A DNA stretch of 64,000 bases, from the NCBI RefSeq assembly GCF_020535545.1, contig NZ_CP084752.1, positions 3,251,501 to 3,315,500 on the forward strand. Reading direction: 5' to 3'. Source of the DNA: Roseateles sp. XES5. GTDB taxonomy: Bacteria; Pseudomonadota; Alphaproteobacteria; Rhizobiales; Rhizobiaceae. The position numbers were made by a program, and so were the translations under genes. The notes below the pieces were generated by a model. The model worked only from the letters and a program-made list of their open reading frames with translations. It was not told the origin of the DNA and searched no databases. Numbering within the stretch: the first letter of the stretch is position 1; each line of letters begins with the position of its first letter. Of the stretch, positions 43,715 through 52,045 are shown one piece after another.

Positions 43715-44656
43715 ATGCTGAAATTTCTTCTCGCCGCCGGCGTCAGCCTGCTTTCTCTTATGCCGTCCGCGTCGCACGCTGCGGAGCCTGAAAGTTGCAG
43801 GCAGATCCGCTTCTCCGATGTCGGCTGGACGGATATCACGTCGACGACGTCGATTTCGTCCATCATCCTTGGGGCGCTCGGATACGAGCCGAGCAGCATC
43901 ATGCTCTCCATCCCCGTCACCTATGCAAGCTTGAAGAACAAGGAGGTCGACGTCTATCTCGGCGATTGGGAACCCGCCATGGTGCAGGATCGCAAGCCCT
44001 TTCTCGAGGACAAGTCGATTGTCGTGATCGGCCCCAATCTGGAAGGCGCCAAATACACGCTTGCGGTCCCGAAGGCTGCCTTCGATGCGGGGGTGAAGGA
44101 TTTCGCCGACCTTGCAAAATTCGCCGACAAATTCGAGCGCAAGATCTATGGCATCGAGCCCGGGAGCACGGGCAACACCATGATCCAGGCCATGATCGAC
44201 AAGAACGAGTTCGGGCTGAAGGGATGGGAGCTCGTTGAATCCTCGGAGCAAGGCATGCTCACGCAGGTCGATCATCAGATCAGCGAGGACGCCTGGATCG
44301 TCTTCCTCGGATGGGAGCCCCATCCCATGAACACCAAATACGATATTGCCTATCTGAGCGGCGGCGATGCCACGTTCGGTCCGAATTATGGCGGCGCGAC
44401 GGTCTTTACCAACATCCGCTCCGGCTTTGTAGCGGAATGCCCCAATGCCAGCCGTTTCCTTCAGAATCTGAAGTTCACGCTGACGATGGAAAACGAGATC
44501 GTGGATGCGATCCTGAACCAGGGAGCGGACCCGAAGGAAGCGGCCGCCGCCTGGCTCAAGGCTCATCCGGATGTGGTCAAACCCTGGCTCGACGGCGTGA
44601 CGACCTTCGACGGCAAGCCGGCGCTGGACGCCGTCGAGAGCGCCCTCCAGGGCTGA
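43715..44656 (+). CDS. choX: Choline-binding periplasmic protein, ChoX type
   Basis: 313 residues with signal peptide (MLKFLLAAGVSLLSLMPSAS, cleaved after SHA). OpuAC/type II substrate-binding fold: VGWTDITSTTSISSIILGAL, VDVYLGDWEPAMVQD, GSTGNTMIQAMI and FLGWEPHPMNTKYDIAYLSG, with aromatic residues (W, Y, W) of the choline cage. In S. meliloti choX is followed by choW and choV (permease and ATPase); neither is present here, so the protein must work with a transporter encoded elsewhere. 64 bases after the dehydrogenase gene, likely one operon. Confidence 0.9.
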   Translation: MLKFLLAAGVSLLSLMPSASHAAEPESCRQIRFSDVGWTDITSTTSISSIILGALGYEPSSIMLSIPVTYASLKNKEVDVYLGDWEPAMVQDRKPFLEDKSIVVIGPNLEGAKYTLAVPKAAFDAGVKDFADLAKFADKFERKIYGIEPGSTGNTMIQAMIDKNEFGLKGWELVESSEQGMLTQVDHQISEDAWIVFLGWEPHPMNTKYDIAYLSGGDATFGPNYGGATVFTNIRSGFVAECPNASRFLQNLKFTLTMENEIVDAILNQGADPKEAAAAWLKAHPDVVKPWLDGVTTFDGKPALDAVESALQG

Positions 44657-45005
44657 GGTCTTTCGACCGCTCTCCGGGGCGCAGGTGTCCCGGAGAACTG
44701 CGGCACCCCGCTGCACGGCGTGGCGGTTCGTATTCGCTCAAGACGGATCGAGCTGCATCCCGGGTATATTCGCGCCTGAACCAGGAACCGGCGCCGCCTT
44801 CCTTGCCGAACCCGTTGCTGGCGCCTGTCATCCCGGCGGTTCCGTCGCGAAACGTTTCCCTTCGCCGCGCTCAAAGCGAGGTTCGTACCGCGAAAACTTG
44901 ATACGGTGTGGTTGCCGAAGGTGATTCCGGCATGCTTGAACGCCGCTCATTCGGGCGTGCAAGCCGGGTCCCAGAGGACCTCACGAGACAAGTTTGGAGA
45001 AGCGG
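44657..45005. other. Intergenic region after choX
   Basis: 349 bases without a recognisable gene. A hairpin, TCTCCGGG (44671-44678) and CCCGGAGA (44689-44696), follows choX and may end its transcript, though no T-run follows. The promoter of the MFS gene should lie in the right half. Confidence 0.45.
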
Positions 45006-46247
45006 ATGAATGCGGTCGAGGGGATAAAGGGTGGCGGTGTCGATTCAGGCTATGCCTGGCTGCGGCTGGTGCTCACGCTCGTTCTCGGGACTGTTGCCTG
45101 CGTCGGAAATTGGTCCGTTGTCGTCGTGCTGCCAACCCTCCAGCTTGAGTTCGACACACTGCGCGGCGGCGCCTCGCTGCCCTATACCTGCACCATGCTC
45201 GGCTTTGCCTTCGGCGGCGTGGCGATGGGGCGGCTGGCGGATCGTGTCGGCATCGTCGCACCGGTGCTGATCGGGGCATTCTTGCTCTGCATCGGCTATG
45301 TCGCTGCTTCCTTCACCAGCAATATCTGGCAATTCTCTGCCCTTTCGGTGGTGATCGGCATCGGCTCCGCCGCCGGTTTTTCGCCATTGATCTCGGACCT
45401 TTCTCATTGGTTCCGCAAACGCCGGGCGCTCGCCGTCACCTTTGCCGCGTCGGGCAGCTATCTCGCCGGCGCCGTGTGGCCGTTGGTCATCGAGCATTTC
45501 CAGACGACGCAGGGCTGGCGCGCGACCCATGTCTTCATCGGCCTTTTCATCCCGGTGGTGATGGTGCCGCTCGGCCTGCTGTTGCGGCGGCGCCTCCAGA
45601 CGGCCGCCTATGCCGAGGCCGAGGCGGCGACCGAAGCGGCGCGCAACGAGCTCGGTCTCAAGCCGAACGTGCTGCAAGGCGTTCTCGTCGTTGCCGGTTT
45701 CGCCTGCTGCATGGCGATGTCGATGCCGCAGGTCCATCTTGTCGCCTATTGCGGTGACCTTGGTTACGGCGTTGCCGTCGGCACGCAGATCGTTTCATTG
45801 ATGCTCGGGCTTGGGGTCGTCAGCCGTCTTGCTTCCGGCGTGGTCGCCGACCGGATCGGCGCTGGCCCGATGCTGATCCTCGGCTCGTCGATGCAGGCGG
45901 CGGCGCTCCTGCTCTATCTGTTCTTCAACAGCCAGTCTGCGCTCTATGTGATCTCCGGTCTGTTCGGACTGTTCCAGGGCGGCATCGTGCCGATGTACGC
46001 GGTGATCATCCGCCAGTTCCTGCCGCCGCGCGAGGCGGGCATCCGCATCAGCCTGGTCCTCATGGCGACCGTGCTCGGCATGGCATGTGGAGGTCTCGCC
46101 GCCGGCTACATCTTCGACGCCACCGGATCCTACCGCCTGGCCTTCCTGCACGGCTTCCTGTGGAACGTCGTGAACCTCTCTCTGGTGAGCTGGTTGATTC
46201 TCTGGCCGAAGCTGCGCCAGCGGCGGCAGGTGGTGACGGCCGGGTAG
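45006..46247 (+). CDS. MFS transporter
   Basis: 413 residues from ATG 45006 (GGAGA six bases upstream), 12 predicted membrane helices. MFS loop motif GGVAMGRLADRVGI between helices 2 and 3; the second half repeats it as SRLASGVVADRIGAGPMLIL. The family resembles monocarboxylate/oxalate-formate type carriers (MCT-like). Substrate unknown. It is separate from the choline genes by 349 bases. Confidence 0.85.
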   Translation: MNAVEGIKGGGVDSGYAWLRLVLTLVLGTVACVGNWSVVVVLPTLQLEFDTLRGGASLPYTCTMLGFAFGGVAMGRLADRVGIVAPVLIGAFLLCIGYVAASFTSNIWQFSALSVVIGIGSAAGFSPLISDLSHWFRKRRALAVTFAASGSYLAGAVWPLVIEHFQTTQGWRATHVFIGLFIPVVMVPLGLLLRRRLQTAAYAEAEAATEAARNELGLKPNVLQGVLVVAGFACCMAMSMPQVHLVAYCGDLGYGVAVGTQIVSLMLGLGVVSRLASGVVADRIGAGPMLILGSSMQAAALLLYLFFNSQSALYVISGLFGLFQGGIVPMYAVIIRQFLPPREAGIRISLVLMATVLGMACGGLAAGYIFDATGSYRLAFLHGFLWNVVNLSLVSWLILWPKLRQRRQVVTAG

Positions 46248-46348
46248 AGCTTGGGGATTTCGAGAGAGATCGCGTTTGCTCCCAAAGCCGGTGCCGCCAA
46301 CGATCGGGGAGCCGGATTGGGACCCCGATGGGCAACGGGGACGTTGCC

Positions 46349-47581
46349 TCAAAATGCGGGAACGAGAATCGCGGGCCGCGCCTGAGAGTCTACAAAGTCC
46401 GGTGTGAGGTATTCCGGGGGGCTGCCCGTGATGGAGCGTGTCGACATTCTGTCTACGCCCTGTCCCAAGTTTCTCTTCAGGTCTGCTATCCGGTCGGCTG
46501 CGCGCTCGATCATATTGCGAAGCTCGGGATTCTTTTCGGCTTCGGCCAGCAGGATACCTGTCACCTTGACATCAATTTCCGGATCGATGGACTTGGAATT
46601 GCCAAACACGAGAAGATCGTTTCCTGCCAGCACGGCACCGATCACGGTGTCTTTAAGGGAAAAATGGTCTGCCACGGCTGCCATTTGAAGGTCGTCGGTG
46701 ATGACGGGGCCGTTGTAGCGCATTTTCTTGCGGAGCAGATTGGTTACCACGTCTCGGTCAAGCGTGGCCGGCCGCTTGCCGTTGGGCTGCAGTTTGGCGT
46801 CATAGGTGTGGCCGATCATGATCACGTCGGCATAGTCGTCCTGGATGAGGTTTTTGAATACCGCCAGTTCTTCGGGTTTCGAGGTGTCGGAGACATCAGA
46901 AAAACCTTCATGGCTGTCTGTCCGCGCGGAGCCGTGCCCCGGGAAATGTTTGAGAGATGTGAGGACGCCGAATCTTCGATGTGCATCGACAAACGCCGCA
47001 GCATAGTGAATGACGGTTTCCGGCTTGCCCGAAAAACTCCGCCCCAATTTGCCGATGATGGGGTTGGCGGGATTGACATTCAGATCTGCGACAGGACCGA
47101 GATTGAGGTTGAAACCCCAGGAATGCAGGCTTCGGGCGAGCACCGAATACGCTTGATAGGCCTTTTGCAAAGTAAGTCTATTGGCGATCGTTTTGGCAGA
47201 GGGAACGCGAGGGAAAGCCATGCCGTCCGGTATGCGCTGGATCGCGCCACCCTCCTGATCGACAGCGATGATCAGCGGGCTTGGAGCGGCTTTCTGAAGG
47301 GCGTCGTTCATTGCTATGACTGACGCCTTCGAGGCGATGTTTCGCTGAAGATAGAGGACACCCGAAACCTGGCCGTGACGAACTTTGTCTTCAAGTTTGC
47401 GGAAGGCGGGATTTTTTGTCGAGCTTCCTTCGAAACCCACGATGATCATTTGACCGATTGCCGCACGCAAGCCGTCAGCAGCATCTATTGCGGTGCCGCT
47501 TGTTACTGCCTTGCCGCCTGCGGCGGCAGGTCCAGAGAGCAAAAGTGCAACGACTCCTGCGATACCAGCAAGCGTGCGCAA
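46349..47581 (-). CDS. Secreted glycoside hydrolase family 3 protein (NagZ-like)
   Basis: 410 residues with a signal peptide (MRTLAGIAGVVALLLSGPAA). GH3 N-acetyl-glucosaminidase features: IAVDQEGGAIQRIPD, FNLNLGPVADLNVNP, LTSLKHFPGHGSARTDSHEG (His of the His-Asp dyad) and the nucleophile Asp in PVITDDLQMAAV. True NagZ is cytoplasmic and recycles peptidoglycan; this one carries an export signal, so it would act on cell wall or chitin oligosaccharides outside. Base composition appears lower in GC than its neighbours, as in the next gene. Confidence 0.88.
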   Translation of the reverse strand: MRTLAGIAGVVALLLSGPAAAGGKAVTSGTAIDAADGLRAAIGQMIIVGFEGSSTKNPAFRKLEDKVRHGQVSGVLYLQRNIASKASVIAMNDALQKAAPSPLIIAVDQEGGAIQRIPDGMAFPRVPSAKTIANRLTLQKAYQAYSVLARSLHSWGFNLNLGPVADLNVNPANPIIGKLGRSFSGKPETVIHYAAAFVDAHRRFGVLTSLKHFPGHGSARTDSHEGFSDVSDTSKPEELAVFKNLIQDDYADVIMIGHTYDAKLQPNGKRPATLDRDVVTNLLRKKMRYNGPVITDDLQMAAVADHFSLKDTVIGAVLAGNDLLVFGNSKSIDPEIDVKVTGILLAEAEKNPELRNMIERAADRIADLKRNLGQGVDRMSTRSITGSPPEYLTPDFVDSQARPAILVPAF

Positions 47582-47649
47582 TGTACAATCTCCAGTTTGG
47601 TCAACTGCGCCAATCTAGACGACAAGGATTAACCGGGGATTAACCATAT

Positions 47650-49242
47650 CTAATCCTTGGCACTCACGGGTATGACTGCGACAGGAGCGACCGTGAGATC
47701 GATGCGGCGCGCCGATACAACGCCCTTCTTGGCAAAAGCAGTGCTAACGTTCCCTCCCTTAAGCCAGCACTTGTCGCGCTTCAGCTTTCCGACAAATGAA
47801 ACACCCTGGCATTCATTGGTGCTACGGCAGGTCGCGAAGCACGATGAATAGTCAATGTCGCGTGTTGAGCCAATGTCATAGGCCTGAATATCTGCTGAGA
47901 CCATGAACTCCCATTCGGCTCGGACAACGCGCTGTTCGTTTCTGGTGCCCTTGTAAAAGACGCCACCGATAGCCTCCGTGGCCCTTTGCGCGACCTCATA
48001 GCCGCTTTTCAGAAAGCACATGCCCGCCCGCGTGTTGTAGGTGAACATCTTGCAGGCAGCATCGTTTCCGCAGAATTGAGCGCATTGCTCCGGTGTCTCT
48101 GCCTTCAGGCCAGTAGGAACCAGATCCCCACCGTAGAAATCGATGTTGGGATACAAGGCAAGAAACCAGCTCTGCGGTTCACCGACCGGAATGTTGATTT
48201 GTGTCGGCGAGTTTTCCGTGCCGGTTGAGGCAAGCGTGTCGCCCGGTTGCGATGGAGTCTGCTTGTCGATTTCAGCGATGCGGTTCTGGGCGAGTGTCGC
48301 GTAGAATGTCGTCGGGAAGAGCCGTATGATCGTTTCAAAATCACTGCGAAGCTTGCTGTCCTTTACGGCATCCCAAGCTTCTTTGGCCGCGTTGTTCAGG
48401 GGGGCGGCCATGGTGGTGTTGTCGGAGCTTGTCTTTGCTGCAGGTATGGCCGAAACATCTTTCGCATTGAGACTGATCGTCTCTGCAGGCAGTGAACCGT
48501 AGTCGAAAGGTTCCTGCTCTCTGTTCGTCGCCTTCAGTACGTCGTCGCGCACCATGCGTAACATGCGATCCACGTCGAGGTCCGGTTGGCGTACATACTT
48601 GAGAAGAGCGGCCGTGTAAGGACTGTTACGCCCGTCGCCATCACTCGCTGTCGTGCCGCCCTTCGCCGAATAGGCAATAACGGTACCGTCAATTGGTTCG
48701 ACTTTTGCAAGTCCTCGTCCGATTACGGAGCGCGACTTTCCGCCCCGCGCCTGAATGCGATCTGCGAAAGGATTGTTACGGCAGGCATCGAGGAACACCA
48801 TTCGAAGTTTCGAGGCGCCACTTACGGCTTCTTCGAGACGTTCCAGTTCCAAGGTCTTGTATCGAATCTGGCTTTCCTTCTCCAACGCGGCATCGACGGG
48901 CAACAGGTAGTTCCGATTTTCGAATTCGATGCCGTGGCCGGCGTAGAAGATGACGGCAACTTCAGAGCCCTCGGCTTTCTGCTGGAATTCGCCTAACGCA
49001 TCGTCAAATGTCTCGATGTCGGCATTGAGCTTAACGGTGACATCGAAGCCGATTTCACTGAGGGCGGCCGCCATGTCCACGGCGTCATTTTCTGGATTCT
49101 TGAGCGCTGCGACTTCGGCGTATTTTGCATTACCGATGACGAGGGCAACCTTGCCCGTGGACGCAGCATATGCGAACGGAATCCTTCCAACTAGGCAAAG
49201 CAGGACAACGATACCCCATCCAAAGGCTTTGCCGAGTGTCAC
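47650..49242 (-). CDS. Secreted caspase-fold (C14) protein with two PAN-like domains
   Basis: 530 residues, signal peptide ending near FAYAAST. Residues 30-250 are a metacaspase/caspase domain: KVALVIGNAKYAEVAALKNP, catalytic His103 in VIFYAGHGIEFE and catalytic Cys154 in MVFLDACRNNPF. A low-complexity Ser/Thr linker follows. Residues about 370-420 and 450-495 are Cys-rich PAN/apple-like modules (ETPEQCAQFCGNDAACKMFT and SSCFATCRSTNECQGVSF), which bind proteins or sugars. Exported; role unknown. Low-GC codon use relative to the window suggests transfer. Confidence 0.88.
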   Translation of the reverse strand: MTLGKAFGWGIVVLLCLVGRIPFAYAASTGKVALVIGNAKYAEVAALKNPENDAVDMAAALSEIGFDVTVKLNADIETFDDALGEFQQKAEGSEVAVIFYAGHGIEFENRNYLLPVDAALEKESQIRYKTLELERLEEAVSGASKLRMVFLDACRNNPFADRIQARGGKSRSVIGRGLAKVEPIDGTVIAYSAKGGTTASDGDGRNSPYTAALLKYVRQPDLDVDRMLRMVRDDVLKATNREQEPFDYGSLPAETISLNAKDVSAIPAAKTSSDNTTMAAPLNNAAKEAWDAVKDSKLRSDFETIIRLFPTTFYATLAQNRIAEIDKQTPSQPGDTLASTGTENSPTQINIPVGEPQSWFLALYPNIDFYGGDLVPTGLKAETPEQCAQFCGNDAACKMFTYNTRAGMCFLKSGYEVAQRATEAIGGVFYKGTRNEQRVVRAEWEFMVSADIQAYDIGSTRDIDYSSCFATCRSTNECQGVSFVGKLKRDKCWLKGGNVSTAFAKKGVVSARRIDLTVAPVAVIPVSAKD

Positions 49243-49473
49243 AGGCAGGCTCCCAACACAGATACATCACTGGATACCGACCCCTTGGTTGTGGCCGTGT
49301 GATGCATCTAAACTCAGAGGCCTCTCAAGTTGCAAGAGAATATACGTATTGGGTTGGTTGCCGCAGCCTGACGAAGCCGTCGACCTGCGAGGGTAGCTGT
49401 GTTGGTTCGACTTCGTTTTCGGCCAACCTTCCTTTCGCCAGCCTCAAACAGGCCCGGCCTCGCCGGCATATTT

Positions 49474-50334
49474 CTATAGCCGTTCAAGGAAGCTCCGGAT
49501 GAGGGGAACGACCTCATCGAGGTTTGTTTCCAGCAGCCAATGTCCTCCGTCGAGGAGATGGAGTTCCGCGTCGGGCAGGTCGCGGAGATAGGCGCGCGCG
49601 GAGGTCTCCGGCATGTAGTGATCCTGCGGTCCCCAGAGTATCAGCGTCCGCGGCTGATGTGTTCGCAGGTAGCTGCGATGGGCCGGAAACCAGCGCCTGT
49701 TGACTTTCAGGTCGGACAGGAGCCGCGCGGCGGCATCCTTCCGGCGTTCCGTCATCAAGCTCCAATGCAAGTGCCAAAGGTCCGGCGGGATGAGCGCGGA
49801 GAGTTCAGGGCGAACGTCGTTCAGGAACTCCTCGCGGAAGTTTTCTTCCGTGACCGCCTTGCGCATTTCGGCGCGCAGCCGATCTTCCGGCAGGGTCCAG
49901 AATTTTTCGATATCGGCGTATTTCGGCCCCAACGCGTCTTCGTAGGGAATGTCGCCGTTCTGGATGATCTGTCCGACGATGCGCTCCGGCCGCCTGATGG
50001 CAAGCCTTGCCCCGATGGGCGAGCCGAAGTCATGCAGATAGAGAACGAAACGCTCAAGAGCGAGGGTTTCGACAAAGGCATCCAGCCATGCGGCATAGCC
50101 ATCGAACGTAAAGGAGAAGTTTTCGGGCGTATCGCTATAGCCAAAGCCCGGAAGATCCGGCTCGACCAGCCGCCATCTGTCCGCCAATCGGGGCAGGAGA
50201 TTGCGAAATTCGAAGGACGAGCACGGATAGCCGTGCGGCAAGAGGACGACCGGTGCGCCCGGCGGTCCGGCCTCCCGATAAAAGGTATCGACGCCGGCGA
50301 TCTTGACCCTGTGGTGTCGGGTACGTGCATCCAT
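49474..50334 (-). CDS. Alpha/beta hydrolase, haloalkane dehalogenase/epoxide hydrolase-like
   Basis: 286 residues from ATG 50334 (GAGGAGA upstream). Alpha/beta hydrolase: VVLLPHGYPCSSFEFRNLLP (oxyanion HGYP), nucleophile Asp in FVLYLHDFGSPIGARLA, acid Asp in LILWGPQDHYMP and His in LLDGGHWLLETN. An Asp nucleophile in HDxGS is the mark of haloalkane dehalogenases and epoxide hydrolases and excludes a serine esterase. The halide-binding Trp after the nucleophile is Phe here, so an epoxide hydrolase-like activity is at least as likely. Confidence 0.85.
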   Translation of the reverse strand: MDARTRHHRVKIAGVDTFYREAGPPGAPVVLLPHGYPCSSFEFRNLLPRLADRWRLVEPDLPGFGYSDTPENFSFTFDGYAAWLDAFVETLALERFVLYLHDFGSPIGARLAIRRPERIVGQIIQNGDIPYEDALGPKYADIEKFWTLPEDRLRAEMRKAVTEENFREEFLNDVRPELSALIPPDLWHLHWSLMTERRKDAAARLLSDLKVNRRWFPAHRSYLRTHQPRTLILWGPQDHYMPETSARAYLRDLPDAELHLLDGGHWLLETNLDEVVPLIRSFLERL

Positions 50335-50540
50335 GGCACTCTCCTCCAACCGTAGGAGCGCGAAGCGGCGAGAATGGTTCCCTTGCGGCACCCGTCACCA
50401 TTCCCGCAAGATGCCGCTGAGAGGCTGGCTTGGGGAACCAGGACGGCAAACCCAAACGCCGACTTGATTGCTCACACCCATCCATGAAAGGTTTCAGCGC
50501 CGGTTCGTCATTGTCAGGCAATCTTATTTTTGGAGACCCT

Positions 50541-50981
50541 ATGTTCAAATTTCTTCTTGTCGCTGCCTCGCTCAATCTTGCTGTGGTGCCCGCCCATGCG
50601 CTGGATCCCGCCGGGGTCGAGGGGTTTTGGTCCGGCCAGGGAGAGGGCGATCTGACCGTGGATCTCAAGCACCTCCAGGACGACGTCTACAAGATCTCGA
50701 TCGGAACGACCGTCGCCATGGACGGCGATCTTCCCGGATGCGGCGGTGGTATCGATGGCGAGGTGAAGCTCGACAGGGCGGGCGGTAACTTCTTCGTCGA
50801 AAATGAATCCTACGACCCGAATTCGACGGCTCCCGGTCTTGCGGAACGGTACTGCGAAATCGGCTTGACGTTCAAAGAAGGTCGAAAGCTGGTGCTGGAA
50901 GAGCGCAGCGGCTGCATCGGTTATCACGGCGCGGCATGCGGTTTCAGTGGAGAGCTTCTTCACGACGACGCCGGCTTATGA
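50541..50981 (+). CDS. Small secreted protein of unknown function
   Basis: 146 residues from ATG 50541 (TGGAGA upstream). Signal peptide MFKFLLVAASLNLAVVPAHA, then DPAGVEGFWSGQGEGDLTVD and about three cysteine pairs (PGCGGG, ERYCEIG, SGCIGYHGAACGFSG), a pattern of periplasmic beta-barrel-like small proteins. Divergent from the hydrolase gene. No family recognised. Confidence 0.68.
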   Translation: MFKFLLVAASLNLAVVPAHALDPAGVEGFWSGQGEGDLTVDLKHLQDDVYKISIGTTVAMDGDLPGCGGGIDGEVKLDRAGGNFFVENESYDPNSTAPGLAERYCEIGLTFKEGRKLVLEERSGCIGYHGAACGFSGELLHDDAGL

Positions 50982-51041
50982 CGCCGCAGCGGCGTCGGCC
51001 GGCCGACGCCGTGTTAGGGGCGGCGGTCATCGCTGGCGGTG

Positions 51042-51146
51042 CTAGAGCATGTCAGGTTCAGATTGAACCATACAGGCTCTGAATTCTTTTGTTTTCGTTT
51101 GTCCTTTTGGGAAAACCGGTTCCCACTTTTCCCTGACAAACTCTAA
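51042..51146. repeat. Palindromic intergenic element, copy B (105 bp)
   Basis: Inverted copy of the element at 1339-1443, same length. It begins CTAGAG and ends CTCTAA and contains GGGAAAACCGGTTCCC and the GAGCATGTC/GGTTCA arms; its second hairpin arm carries a few substitutions (TACAGGCTC). The stop of the minus-strand phosphodiesterase gene (51143-51145) is formed by its right end. Confidence 0.85.
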
Positions 51147-51982
51147 ACGAGAAACGTCCTGAACGGCATGCTCCTAGGGGGCTCTATGTCCAGGCGTGAC
51201 AACACGGTCGGAGCCAGTTGCAGCTGGTCGAGAAGGGTGTCCGGCGCGGGGCCTTCGCCGCCACCGAACCAATAGAAGGCGAAATCCTGCATCTCTTCGT
51301 CGTGGCCGCCATGGTGGCCCCGGTTGGTCTGGCCGTGATCGGCCGTCACGATGACTTCGTAGCCATTCCTGCGCCAGCGCGGCAGGAAGGCGGCGAGCTG
51401 GGCGTCGATGGTAAAGCAGGCATGATCCATCTGCGAACAATCATGGCCGTAGCGATGCCCCATGCTGTCGAGCGTACAGGTGTGCAGGATGCCGTAGTCG
51501 ATACCGTGGCGTTCGGTGAGCATGGTCAGCGTCGCGAAAAGGTCGAGATCGCTGGGTGTCATCTGGTTTTGGTGATTGTAGCCCGCCATGGTGTGGAAAC
51601 GTCCATGGTGGATAGGGCCGTCCGCGTCGTCGTATTCGATGTCCCGCACCATGTCGAAGGGCGCGCGCTGAAAGAAGGTCGACCAGAAGGAATGGGCAAC
51701 GGCGCCGGTCTTGCCGCCGGCTTTGGCCACCTCGGAGAAGACGTCAGGCTGCTCGACGCGGAAAAGCGTCTCGTTGGAAAGAACGCCATGTACTTGCGGT
51801 GGCACGCCGGTGTGGATGGATGCGTAGCAGGATGCGGAGGTCGAGGGCAGGACCGAGCGCATCCTCCAGACGCGTGCTTCGCCGGCTGCGACCCAGCCTT
51901 CCAGATTGCCCATCAGCCGGCGCGCGTTGCGCCAGGGCTGGCCGTCGAGGATGATCAGGAGGAGCTTGTTGCGAAGCGGCAT
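51143..51982 (-). CDS. Alkaline phosphatase-superfamily phosphodiesterase/nucleotide pyrophosphatase-like
   Basis: About 279 residues from ATG 51982 (MPLRNKLLLIILDGQPWRNA); ATGs at 52006, 52003 and 51988 are alternatives. Phosphodiesterase fold: metal Asp in LLIILDG at the start, nucleophile region PSTSASCYASIHTGVPP (Ser/Thr in a TSAS context), HTCTLDSMGHRYGHDC and VIVTADHGQTNRGHHGGHD (metal His and Asp). It belongs to the nucleotide pyrophosphatase branch, with no signal peptide. It lies in a tail-to-head run with the binding-protein gene and may share its transcript (40-base gap). Confidence 0.82.
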   Translation of the reverse strand: MPLRNKLLLIILDGQPWRNARRLMGNLEGWVAAGEARVWRMRSVLPSTSASCYASIHTGVPPQVHGVLSNETLFRVEQPDVFSEVAKAGGKTGAVAHSFWSTFFQRAPFDMVRDIEYDDADGPIHHGRFHTMAGYNHQNQMTPSDLDLFATLTMLTERHGIDYGILHTCTLDSMGHRYGHDCSQMDHACFTIDAQLAAFLPRWRRNGYEVIVTADHGQTNRGHHGGHDEEMQDFAFYWFGGGEGPAPDTLLDQLQLAPTVLSRLDIEPPRSMPFRTFLV

Positions 51983-52045
51983 GTGCATGTCCTTGCAGGG
52001 CATCACGCACCGCCGAAGGGCGGTGCGCTCGATTCGGAGCTATCG

